Assembly: GCA_004299275.1 (NCBI GenBank)
Contig: SCSU01000049.1
Coordinates: 1-33,112, forward strand
DNA: 33,112 bases
Direction: 5' to 3'
DNA from: Patescibacteria group bacterium
Lineage (GTDB): Bacteria; Patescibacteriota; Patescibacteriia; 2-12-FULL-57-11
Below the pieces are notes generated by a model. It was given only the letters and a program-made list of their open reading frames with translations. It was not told the origin of the DNA and searched no databases. Positions 23,480-30,178 of this stretch are shown here, piece after piece. The translations under genes and the position numbers were made by a program. Position 1 is the stretch's first letter. Every line of letters starts with the position of its first letter.

Positions 23480-24174
23480 CGATTTCAATTATTATTCCGG
23501 CGCATAACGCCAGCCGGACAATCGTCAAAACCATCAAATCAATTTTGGCGCAGAGCAAACTGCCGGAAGAGATTATTGTTGTTGACGACGGCTCTGCTGA
23601 TAACCTTCAATCGTATCTATCGCTAATTCGCGCGAATGTGCGCTTGGAGAGGATCGCCCACGCCGGCGCGGCGGCGGCGCGGAACGCCGGCGCGCGGCAG
23701 GCCAAGGGTGATGCCTTATTTTTTTGCGACGCTGATATTGAACTTTTTCCCACTGCCTTGCAAAAATTAGAAAAAGCGCTGGCGGATAATCCTAACGCCG
23801 TTTTTGCTTACTCGGCTTTTGAGTGGGGCGGCAGAATTTTTGGCAATCGTGATTTTGACCCCGAGGAAGTCCGCCGCAACAATTACATCTCCACCATGAG
23901 TTTAATCAGCCGTTCCGCCTTCCCCGGTTTTGACGAAACCCTGCCGAGGTTCCAGGACTGGGATTTGTGGCTCACTATCATTGAACGCGGCGGCAACGGC
24001 GCGCGCGTGCCGGAAGTTCTTTTTCGCGTGCTGGAAGAAGGAAAGATGAGCCGCCGCGGCGGTCTCTCGCGCCTCCGCGCCACCGCGGCAGTCAGGAAAA
24101 AACACCGTCTCTCGTGGCGGATTTCCGACTTTTGGCTGGCGTTTAAGGAATCGCTACGCGCCGGTCGCCTATGA
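23476..24174 (+). CDS. GT-A glycosyltransferase, family 2
   Basis: The product is 232 residues. It begins TISIIIPAHNASRTIVKTIK, with the donor-binding IIVVDDGSADN and the metal-binding DxD-type stretch DALFFCDADIELFPTALQK. A later FDETLPRFQDWDLWLTIIER holds the likely catalytic-base region. It adds one sugar to the growing lipid-linked glycan at the membrane. Palindrome copy 4 lies in frame (SLIRANVR) between the donor-binding loop and HAGAAAARNAGARQAKGD. The protein has no membrane helices. It overlaps both neighbours by 4 nt. Confidence 0.92.
   Translation: MTISIIIPAHNASRTIVKTIKSILAQSKLPEEIIVVDDGSADNLQSYLSLIRANVRLERIAHAGAAAARNAGARQAKGDALFFCDADIELFPTALQKLEKALADNPNAVFAYSAFEWGGRIFGNRDFDPEEVRRNNYISTMSLISRSAFPGFDETLPRFQDWDLWLTIIERGGNGARVPEVLFRVLEEGKMSRRGGLSRLRATAAVRKKHRLSWRISDFWLAFKESLRAGRL
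23626..23637. repeat. Palindromic element, copy 4 (core ATTCGCGCGAAT)
   Basis: The 12-bp core with left flank GCTA; the right flank (GTGCGC) does not match the other copies, so this copy is short. It is read in the frame L-I-R-A-N, the same frame as copies 3 and 5. Confidence 0.75.
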
Positions 24175-25043
24175 ACCCGGATTTGACTATTGTTATTGTC
24201 AATTACAAGACCAAAGAATTGGTCAGACGTTTGTTGGCCTCAATTTTCGCGCGAGTGAAAGGGGTTACCTTTGAGGTCTATCTCGTGGATAACGCTTCGG
24301 CTGACGGAGCGGTGGAAATGGCGGCAAGGGAATTCCTTCAAGTAAAAGTCATCGCCAATGAACAAAATTTCGGCTTTGCCCAAGCCAACAATCAGGCGCT
24401 GCGGCTCGCCGCGGGACGTCATATTCTTCTTCTTAATCCGGACACCGAACTCATTGAGGACACGCCAACAGCTTTGGTTCGATTTGCCGACTCTCACCAG
24501 AATGCCGGCGTTGTCGGTTGTAAAATTTTGAATTCTGACCGTAGTAGGCAAAAGTCCGTGCTGGCCTTTCCCACGGTTTGCTCACAGGCGTTTATCATGC
24601 TCAAATTGCACCATCTCTTGCCATGGCTTCCCTGCCTACGGCGTTATTTCCAAAATGACTTTGACTACTCGAAGACAGCGCAAGTTGACCAAGTGATGGG
24701 TTCAGTGTTTTTAATCACCCGCGCCGCACTTGAACGAGTTGGCTTGTTTGATGAAAGATTTTTCCTCTGGTTTGAAGAAGTGGACTATTGCAAGATGGTA
24801 AAAAACGCCGGTTTGGAAGTTTGTTATACGCCGGAGACATCAGCCGTCCACCATGGAGGCCAGAGCTTCGCCCAAGTTTTTGCTCCGCGGCGACAGCGGC
24901 AATTCAACGATTCTTTGACTAAATATTTTCGCAAGCACCACGGCGTCGGCGCTTGGCTTTTGCTTAAGGCGCTCCAACCGTTCTCAATAATTTTGGCTTT
25001 GATTGTCGGACTGCTCGGACTAAAACGCAAAAAATACGCATGA
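24171..25043 (+). CDS. GT2 glycosyltransferase, rhamnosyltransferase-like
   Basis: The product is 290 residues. It has DLTIVIVNYKTKELVRRLL at the start, VDNASADGAVEMAA, then NFGFAQANNQALRLAAGRHI and LLLNPDTELIED, the signature of rhamnosyl- and related GT2 enzymes. MGSVFLITRAALERVGLFDE and FFLWFEEVDYCKMVKNAGL are also classic. A C-terminal hydrophobic helix (PFSIILALIVGLLGLKRKK) probably attaches it to the membrane. The sugar is not certain from sequence, and no dTDP-rhamnose genes are in the window. It overlaps its neighbours by 4 nt. Confidence 0.92.
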   Translation: MNPDLTIVIVNYKTKELVRRLLASIFARVKGVTFEVYLVDNASADGAVEMAAREFLQVKVIANEQNFGFAQANNQALRLAAGRHILLLNPDTELIEDTPTALVRFADSHQNAGVVGCKILNSDRSRQKSVLAFPTVCSQAFIMLKLHHLLPWLPCLRRYFQNDFDYSKTAQVDQVMGSVFLITRAALERVGLFDERFFLWFEEVDYCKMVKNAGLEVCYTPETSAVHHGGQSFAQVFAPRRQRQFNDSLTKYFRKHHGVGAWLLLKALQPFSIILALIVGLLGLKRKKYA

Positions 25044-26512
25044 GCAACCTTTCTTGGCGAACAGCATCGCTCGCATTGTTTGGAACGCTTGTCGTTTATC
25101 TAATTTCTTTTTTGGGCTCGCGAAATACTTTAGCAGAAATAATTTGGTTATCGGCCATCTTAATCATAACAGCGTTCGGCCGCTGGCGTTCGCTTATTTT
25201 TGTCACATCGCTCGTCGTCGTGGAACTGGTCGCTGGTTCGCTCGGCCGGCTATTTGCATTTCCTTCCGGTCTCTCGTTGCGAGAGGGGCTCTTCGCCATC
25301 GCGTTACTTGCCACCCTCTTACGGCTTTGGCGTAACCCGGATGAACTCGCCTATCTCCGCCAGCACATTCTCAAATGGCCTTTTCTTTTTTTGGCGGCAG
25401 TGATTATCTGGGGCATCCTCCGCGGTCTCACGCTGCACCCATTTCGGTTGGTCATTGCTGACGCCAATGCCTACGGATATTTTTTGCTTTTGCCAGCGTT
25501 TTTGCTCGCGTATCGCGAAGAAAAAAACAGGGAGCTGCTGTTTTCCACAATCTTGGGCGCGACGACGGCAGCAGCGCTGCTGACACTTTTTGAGCTCTAT
25601 ATTTTTACGCATGGATGGAATGAGCCGTTTCTAGGGGCACAGTACAAGTGGGTACGCGATTTTGGATTAGGGGAAATAACGCGCGCGCCCGGCGGTTTTT
25701 ACCGTGTTTTTTTTCAAGCGCATTTCTGGAATTTTATTGTCTTTATCTGGTCACCGGCGCTCATCGTCAGTCACCTTGGAAACATTCGCGCGAATGATTC
25801 CAAGGTTTGGTGGTTGTTTGTTCCGGCGGCGCTGTCTGCGGCGGCGCTGTTTGTCAGTTTTTCGCGCACTTTTTGGCTGGCCGCCGGACTGGCCGCTCTC
25901 CTAGGCCTTGCGATAGTGATCGCGCGTTCTGACCTGCGTGGCGCGGCCTTCCGTTACCTCGGCGCGCTCATCTTCATTTCCATCCTCGGAGTTGCCGTGC
26001 CCTTTGCCATTACTCGCTCGGTCGGCGGCGCGGCGTTCTCGCGAGCCGGAGCGCTTGCCGGCGAGGCGGCGGCTGACAGCCGGATGAATCTTTTGGCCGT
26101 CATGGCGCCGGTAATTAGAGAACATCCAATCCTCGGCTGGGGTTTTGGTAAGGAACTGACTTATATCACCAAAGACCCGCGCTTGCTCGCATATTTTCCC
26201 GACGGCCGTTACACCACTTATGCATTTGAATGGGGTTGGTTGGATTTCTGGCTCAAGATGGGGCTTGGGGGAATGATTGCCTTCCTAGCACTTGTTCTAA
26301 CATTGCTCCGAGGGCTCTGGCGGGGGATAGCGGTCGCGGATGATCGCTGGCTGTCTCTGGCTCTGTTTTTATCGCTCGTCGGCGTCTCTGTCGCGCACCT
26401 GTTTTCGCCATGGCTTAATCACCCGCTGGGTATTGGGCTCGTGCTTCTTATTGTTGCCTTGTGGCAAAAAACGAAATCGGATCCGTATATTAAAAAAGAC
26501 AGCTATTTCTAG
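25040..26512 (+). CDS. O-antigen ligase/polymerase-like membrane protein
   Basis: The product is 490 residues with about 10-12 membrane helices. The large extracytoplasmic loop with HPILGWGFGKELTYITKDPR and TTYAFEWGWLDFWLKMGLGG is typical of the WaaL/Wzy (Wzy_C) superfamily. It would join or transfer flipped glycans to their final carrier. It is the last of five overlapping genes, so it shares their transcript, and a hairpin terminator spans its stop codon. Palindrome copy 5, the fullest copy, lies in frame (GNIRANDSKV) in the loop before LFVPAALSAAALFVSFSRTF. Ligase and polymerase cannot be told apart by sequence alone. Confidence 0.85.
   Translation: MSNLSWRTASLALFGTLVVYLISFLGSRNTLAEIIWLSAILIITAFGRWRSLIFVTSLVVVELVAGSLGRLFAFPSGLSLREGLFAIALLATLLRLWRNPDELAYLRQHILKWPFLFLAAVIIWGILRGLTLHPFRLVIADANAYGYFLLLPAFLLAYREEKNRELLFSTILGATTAAALLTLFELYIFTHGWNEPFLGAQYKWVRDFGLGEITRAPGGFYRVFFQAHFWNFIVFIWSPALIVSHLGNIRANDSKVWWLFVPAALSAAALFVSFSRTFWLAAGLAALLGLAIVIARSDLRGAAFRYLGALIFISILGVAVPFAITRSVGGAAFSRAGALAGEAAADSRMNLLAVMAPVIREHPILGWGFGKELTYITKDPRLLAYFPDGRYTTYAFEWGWLDFWLKMGLGGMIAFLALVLTLLRGLWRGIAVADDRWLSLALFLSLVGVSVAHLFSPWLNHPLGIGLVLLIVALWQKTKSDPYIKKDSYF
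25774..25805. repeat. Palindromic element, copy 5, full-length 32-bp palindrome
   Basis: The arms pair at 15 of 16 positions: CCTTGGAA (25774-25781) with TTCCAAGG (25798-25805), C783 with G796, and the central ATTCGCGCGAAT (25784-25795). The single mismatch is A782 against A797. It is read in frame as G-N-I-R-A-N-D-S-K. Confidence 0.88.
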
Positions 26513-26519
26513 CTGTTTT
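26496..26519. terminator. Terminator of the polysaccharide operon
   Basis: ACAGCTA (26499-26505) pairs with TAGCTGT (26510-26516) around a TTTC loop; an A-run before it and Ts after it extend the stem and give a U-tract in both directions. It includes the stop codon TAG at 26510. A second hairpin, TCCACT-TCG-AGTGGA, follows at 26519-26533. Both could also serve the converging minus-strand gene. Confidence 0.65.
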
Positions 26520-26586
26520 CCACTTCGAGTGGATAATCCGGACTTAGTAGCAACGCGACCGCGGCGTTGGGCTGGCGGGGTATTCC

Positions 26587-27042
26587 TTAGTGCTTCGGCG
26601 TTCTGGACCGTTTTCCCTTGACGCCCTTGGCGGGAGGAAGTAAATGCTGCTTTCGTTCGGTAAGCGGAGCGCACGCGCGCGAAGGTGAGCTTGCAGTGTT
26701 CGAGGGGGCGGTCAAGCTTACGATCACCCCAACACGCACACTTTCAGCCGAATTGCCGGTAAAGATCTCACCTGCTTTTTCTGCCAGATACCGATTGATG
26801 GCGGGGTGACTGTACTCGCCGCGGTCGAACATTTCGATCGCGCGCCCGACGATCGATAGCTCCACGGTTGTTGAGAGCCACCTTTCGTAAGCTTGTAGCA
26901 AGAGCGCCCTTGCCCTGACCTTCTGCGCCGGTGTTGCCTCCTTGAGAGCATCACCAAGCAGTTTCGATGCTGAGGTTTCTCCCCCCAGATATTCGTCGAT
27001 CTCCGCATCGGACATCGGCACGAGTTCGTCGTAGTCGCCCAT
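26587..27042 (-). CDS. Orphan hypothetical protein with a near-perfect Shine-Dalgarno
   Basis: I do not recognise this 151-residue protein (MGDYDELVPMSDAEIDEYLG at the start). The frame opens at 27084, but the ATG at 27042 is preceded by AAAGGAGGT (27055-27047) at 4 nt and is clearly the start. The first ~110 residues look helical and acidic (KLLGDALKEATPAQKVRARA, SIVGRAIEMFDRGEYSHPAI); the tail is basic and Pro/Ser-rich (PPAKGVKGKRSRTPKH). There are no signal or membrane segments. It has its own TTGACA/TAAGGT promoter, lies convergent with the polysaccharide operon and just downstream of the candidate ncRNA. The strong SD is unlike the housekeeping genes here, suggesting acquisition or a special expression mode. 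Confidence 0.7.
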   Translation of the reverse strand: MGDYDELVPMSDAEIDEYLGGETSASKLLGDALKEATPAQKVRARALLLQAYERWLSTTVELSIVGRAIEMFDRGEYSHPAINRYLAEKAGEIFTGNSAESVRVGVIVSLTAPSNTASSPSRACAPLTERKQHLLPPAKGVKGKRSRTPKH

Positions 27043-27086
27043 TTGAACCTCCTTTGGTTTCAATCCGTAGCCGTTGCCTATCAAAG

Positions 27087-27115
27087 ACCTTAGGAGAACT
27101 CCAATTATTTGTCAA
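27087..27115 (-). promoter_or_regulatory. Consensus promoter of the orphan gene at 26587-27042
   Basis: On the minus strand: TTGACA (27115-27110), a 17-nt spacer and TAAGGT (27092-27087). The spacer contains the small inverted repeat GGAGTTCTCC, a possible operator. About 38 nt of leader precede the ATG, including the AAAGGAGGT site at 27055-27047. Confidence 0.7.
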
Positions 27116-27122
27116 TGCTCCG

Positions 27123-27158
27123 GCACCCATTTTTACGCACCTGCTGAGTTTTGGGTGC
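27123..27158. repeat. Inverted repeat between the ncRNA terminator and the orphan-gene promoter
   Basis: GCACCCA (27123-27129) and TGGGTGC (27152-27158), a perfect 7-bp stem with a 22-nt loop that holds one more GCACC. Its position between two minus-strand transcription units makes it a possible regulator-binding site; the function is unknown. Confidence 0.4.
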
Positions 27159-27170
27159 AGACCATATAAT

Positions 27171-27222
27171 TAAAAAAGCGGGGCGGTTGGTGTCATGCGG
27201 AATCCGGACACCTCACGCCCCG
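27171..27222 (-). terminator. Intrinsic terminator of the candidate ncRNA
   Basis: On the minus strand, CGGGGCG (27222-27216) pairs with CGCCCCG (27185-27179). Inside, GGTGTC (27212-27207) pairs with GACACC (27194-27189), and a small CGG/CCG hairpin caps the loop. Six Ts follow (27177-27172). This is the best terminator signal in the window. Confidence 0.85.
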
Positions 27223-27425
27223 GGCAGTGCGGTTTTCGGCTTTGCGGTTGGCGAGCGGTTTCGCCGAGGTCGGCGTTAGACGCTCTTCGGCCACCCCAGG
27301 AGAGTTCGGACCGAATAACGACTTGTCCGACAAATAACCGCGACGCGACGGCGATAGACTGCTCAAAAAAGGGGGGGAGCGAGCCGCCTACACACGTTGC
27401 GTTTAGCCGTCTGCTACACTGGCCA
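27171..27425 (-). ncRNA. Candidate structured non-coding RNA, about 255 nt, family unknown
   Basis: A free-standing transcription unit in the 454-nt gap between two protein genes. It has a promoter (TTGACA, 17-nt spacer, TTTAAT) placing the 5' end near 27425, and a strong intrinsic terminator ending near 27171. The stretch is GC-rich between AT-rich edges and can form several stems on the minus strand: TCGGAC with GTCCGA (about 27329-27305), a CGCCG-ACCT-CGGCG hairpin (about 27274-27261), and a long-range GACGGC/GCCGTC pairing. No reading frame starts downstream of the promoter with a convincing signal. I looked for the conserved marks of RNase P RNA (GGAAAGUCC), tmRNA, SRP RNA, 6S RNA and 5S rRNA and found none. 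It could be a highly divergent member of a known class or a new RNA. Confidence 0.6.
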
Positions 27426-27431
27426 AGAATT

Positions 27432-27460
27432 ATTAAAACAAATCTCAATTGGGATGTCAA
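27432..27460 (-). promoter_or_regulatory. Consensus promoter of the candidate ncRNA
   Basis: On the minus strand: TTGACA (27460-27455), an exact 17-nt spacer and TTTAAT (27437-27432). It lies 37 nt beyond the stop codon of the upstream minus-strand gene. Confidence 0.7.
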
Positions 27461-27496
27461 AAAATACAGCCTGAGCAATGGCTCGGCCGTGATGCA

Positions 27497-28705
27497 TCAA
27501 TCGTCGCTATTCTTATTGATTGTCAGATTTTCAAATTCGCCAGTTATCGAATTGTAATCTATAGAACCAATAGTTTTTAGAAAATTTTCGCCTTTCGCAT
27601 CATACTCTTTTCTGTCGAATTTTTTGATCCTAAAATTTGCAATTTTGCCGTCGAAACTTTGTGCGTTAAAACAGTATTTACCGGAATTGAAATCGCGAAG
27701 GAAAGAGTCAGTCAAAACATTCTCCATGACTTGATGCGAACCAGAGCGATCCTCGCGGATAAGTGGAAGCGCGGCATCACCTTCAAGCTTACAGGGGATG
27801 AGATAGGAAATTTTCGCTCGATAAATCGCAGTCCCTGCCGGTGTCAGAGAAACGTCATAACCCGGGAGGTGGAAGGTGAGATTCTTCCCGTCAAACAGCG
27901 GGGTTGGAAATACCGGGTCGTCAAAACCGCCTCCATATAAAAATTCGCATTCCACCGCGATCGCTGTTGGAAGTGGGAAAGTGCGTCCATTCACGACGAT
28001 ACTTGTGAGTATAGTTCTTGGGGTCTGATCACTCTGCTCGCTTAGGCACTTTCCTTTTTGAACTATTATTCGAGCATTTATCTCCTTCGTACCGATGCGA
28101 GCGATCAGTGTTTTGCTATCTTGATTCCATGTTCCATTTTTTGTTTCAGCAATGACATTCCCTGATGAATTCAGGAATTTTCGATGCAAATCGCCCACAG
28201 CCTCACCCGGGGAAAATTGCGCATCAACCAGCACGCCATTAGACCATTCTCCTAAAAAAATGTTGTTTCCACTACCGATGCGAAGTGGCTCAGCTATGAG
28301 TTGGACCGCTCCGCTCGCCGGCTCCAATACCCAGACACTTCTTACACTTACGGGACCATTGATACTATTATCCAACACTGCAATAATCTTTCCGGACGAA
28401 AGCTCTCGCACCTGCTGATATGTTTCCATGGGGAATGGAGAAAATTCAAATAATTCGTCGCTCGTTTTGCTGGAGAGACTAGAAAAGACACCGGGCTGTT
28501 CCTTTGGTGGTAGTGTGGATTGTGAAGACGTGATTTTATTTTGTTCTGTTAGTTCTTTTATTCGTTCCTTGGCACTCAGTATTTTTTTTTCGGACACCAG
28601 CAGCTTGTTTAGGGTTTGAATGTAAAGTTCTCCAGCGATAAAAATAATAGACGTAAGCAAGAAAAGCAGTATGCCAAAACCGATGTATCGCCGGGTGATT
28701 TTCAT
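27497..28705 (-). CDS. Unknown extracytoplasmic protein with N-terminal membrane anchor
   Basis: The product is 402 residues and not recognised. After MKITRRY there is one membrane helix (about 8-27, GFGILLFLLTSIIFIAGE), then a short coiled-coil-like stretch (TLNKLLVSEKKILSAKERIK) and a Ser/Pro linker. The rest looks like a beta-rich extracellular region (SGKIIAVLDNSINGPVSVRS, VWVLEPASGAVQLIAEPLRI). Three cysteines (in KGKCLSEQ, AVECEFLY and IPCKLEG) plus one in GKYCFNAQ could form disulfides. It follows fmt by 28 nt. A TTGAGT/17/TATCCT promoter with extended -10 overlaps the end of fmt and puts the transcription start almost at the ATG. The base composition is more AT-rich than its neighbours. 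Confidence 0.75.
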   Translation of the reverse strand: MKITRRYIGFGILLFLLTSIIFIAGELYIQTLNKLLVSEKKILSAKERIKELTEQNKITSSQSTLPPKEQPGVFSSLSSKTSDELFEFSPFPMETYQQVRELSSGKIIAVLDNSINGPVSVRSVWVLEPASGAVQLIAEPLRIGSGNNIFLGEWSNGVLVDAQFSPGEAVGDLHRKFLNSSGNVIAETKNGTWNQDSKTLIARIGTKEINARIIVQKGKCLSEQSDQTPRTILTSIVVNGRTFPLPTAIAVECEFLYGGGFDDPVFPTPLFDGKNLTFHLPGYDVSLTPAGTAIYRAKISYLIPCKLEGDAALPLIREDRSGSHQVMENVLTDSFLRDFNSGKYCFNAQSFDGKIANFRIKKFDRKEYDAKGENFLKTIGSIDYNSITGEFENLTINKNSDD

Positions 28706-28712
28706 ATATTAC

Positions 28713-28741
28713 AGGATAACAATTCGGCGGCTTTTACTCAA
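28713..28741 (-). promoter_or_regulatory. Promoter of the anchored extracytoplasmic protein gene (leaderless)
   Basis: On the minus strand: TTGAGT (28741-28736), a 17-nt spacer and TATCCT (28718-28713) preceded by TGT (extended -10). Only 7 nt separate the -10 from the ATG at 28705, so the start codon would be at or next to +1. Confidence 0.6.
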
Positions 28742-29687
28742 ACCGGCCGTTGTAAAAATCTGGGAAACCGCGGGTGAGCTCATTGGGGGACATTGGTTTT
28801 TTCCCTTCAAACTGAAGCGTTGGGGCAATGACCACGCCTTCACTGGCGCCGATTATCAGTCGCCCATTATCGGCCGCTATAGCGCCGGGCGCAAGTGTCC
28901 GCGCGCCGATTTCTAACTCAAAAAGTTTAACGCGTAATCTATTTTTGCCATCGCTCCACTCGGTCCAGATTCCCGGCCAGCCGGCGTAAGCGCGGCTCAT
29001 ACGCTCAATTTCCACGGCAGTTTTGGTCCAATCAATTTTGCCGCTCTCGCGCGAGAGCAGGGGACAGTAAGTCGCTCTGGCGTGTTCTTGATCTTGGGGA
29101 ACAAGTTCGTTGTTTAAATATCGAGGCAGAGCGGTAGCGACGAGGTCAGCGGCCGCTTCAGAGAGAATCTTGGAAAGTGAAGTAATGGTTTCCTTCCCCG
29201 TGAGCGGCCGACGTGTTTGGGCGATGAGCGGGCCGTGATCCATTTCGGAATCAAGCAGCATCAGCGTCACCCCGGTTTCCTTGTCACCCGAGAGTATCGC
29301 CGCCGCGATCGGCGATGGGCCGCGAAGCGCCGGCAAGAGCGAGGGGTGAACATTCAGCGTTCCTTTGGGCGGGATAGCTAAGAGCGCGTCGGGGATAATC
29401 CGGCCGTAAGCGATGACCAAGGCGACTTCCGGCGCGAGACGCTGGATTTCTGCCGCGAAAGCCGGCTCCTTTAGTTTTTCAGGCGTGAGAACCTTGAGTC
29501 CTAACCGCTCGGCCGCGATTTTAACCGGCGACGGCGTCAAACGCTGATCGCGGCCGAACGGCGCGTCCGGACGCGTAATCACGCCGACTATTTCCATTTT
29601 CTTTAGCTCGAAAAGCCGTTCCAGGATAGGAACGGCGAAATCCGCAGTGCCCCAAAAAATGAGTTGTGATTGGTCGAGGGACTTCAT
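28734..29687 (-). CDS. fmt: Methionyl-tRNA formyltransferase
   Basis: Fmt formylates initiator Met-tRNA with 10-formyl-tetrahydrofolate. The product is 317 residues, the usual length. It has LIFWGTADFAVPILERLFEL at the start, VITRPDAPFGRDQRLTPSPV, then the folate-site LNVHPSLLPALRGPSPI with catalytic N112 and H114, and D150 in LDSEMDHGPL. The C-terminal tRNA-binding barrel follows from about 200 (SRESGKIDWTKTAVEIERMS). The start overlaps the def stop by 4 nt (ATGA), giving the classic priA-def-fmt order. Def removes the formyl group that Fmt adds, so the pair is functionally linked. Confidence 0.97.
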   Translation of the reverse strand: MKSLDQSQLIFWGTADFAVPILERLFELKKMEIVGVITRPDAPFGRDQRLTPSPVKIAAERLGLKVLTPEKLKEPAFAAEIQRLAPEVALVIAYGRIIPDALLAIPPKGTLNVHPSLLPALRGPSPIAAAILSGDKETGVTLMLLDSEMDHGPLIAQTRRPLTGKETITSLSKILSEAAADLVATALPRYLNNELVPQDQEHARATYCPLLSRESGKIDWTKTAVEIERMSRAYAGWPGIWTEWSDGKNRLRVKLFELEIGARTLAPGAIAADNGRLIIGASEGVVIAPTLQFEGKKPMSPNELTRGFPDFYNGRFE

Positions 29688-30172
29688 TTAGTCTTTTTAG
29701 ACTTATCCTCTTTCCAAGTCCGCGCGGCGCGGTCAATAAAAAGAATGCCATTTAGATGGTCAACTTCGTGCTGAATGACTCGCGCGAATAAATCGCGCGC
29801 GGAGAATTCAATTGCCTTGCCATCAAGCGCTAGGCCTTTAACTTTTATTTCTATCGCCCGGCTGACCTCACCGGAAATCCCCGGCACCGATAAACAACCT
29901 TCGGGGTTGAGTTCTTTTTTTTCGCCGAGGCTCACAATGGCGGAGTTAATCAAAAAGAAAGGCCCGTTTTCCGTGCTGACCACGGCGACATTAATCGGAC
30001 GTCCGACTTGAATCGCTGCCAGTCCGATGCCGTCGGCTCGGTACATCGTCAGAGTCAGGTCATCAAGGAATTTTTTGAATTTCGGTTCACTAAGTTCAGC
30101 CGGAGAAATGTCAGCGGCTTTGGTTCTTAAAATCGGATTGGGATGAGTGACTATTTTGAGCAATCGCGGCAT
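29684..30172 (-). CDS. def: Peptide deformylase
   Basis: Def removes the N-formyl group from new proteins. The product is 162 residues with all three motifs: GIGLAAIQ (48-55), EGCLS (91-95, metal ligand C93) and QHEVDH (134-139, with H135, catalytic E136 and H139). The N-terminus MPRLLKIVTHPNPILRTKA is standard. It lies 6 nt after priA and overlaps fmt by 4 nt. Confidence 0.98.
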   Translation of the reverse strand: MPRLLKIVTHPNPILRTKAADISPAELSEPKFKKFLDDLTLTMYRADGIGLAAIQVGRPINVAVVSTENGPFFLINSAIVSLGEKKELNPEGCLSVPGISGEVSRAIEIKVKGLALDGKAIEFSARDLFARVIQHEVDHLNGILFIDRAARTWKEDKSKKTK

Positions 30173-30178
30173 AAATAC

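Noticed and set aside
27171-27425. Candidate ncRNA as RNase P RNA, tmRNA, SRP RNA or 6S RNA
   Set aside because: The conserved core strings and end pairings that I know for these RNAs are not present; a covariance search would still be decisive.
27170-27478. 102-residue minus-strand open frame covering the ncRNA
   Set aside because: Its start lies upstream of the predicted promoter, it has no ribosome-binding site, and it reads straight into the terminator hairpin.
29777-29790. CTCGCGCGAATAAA in def as another repeat copy
   Set aside because: It encodes the conserved deformylase segment LFARVIQHE, so the bases are explained by the protein.
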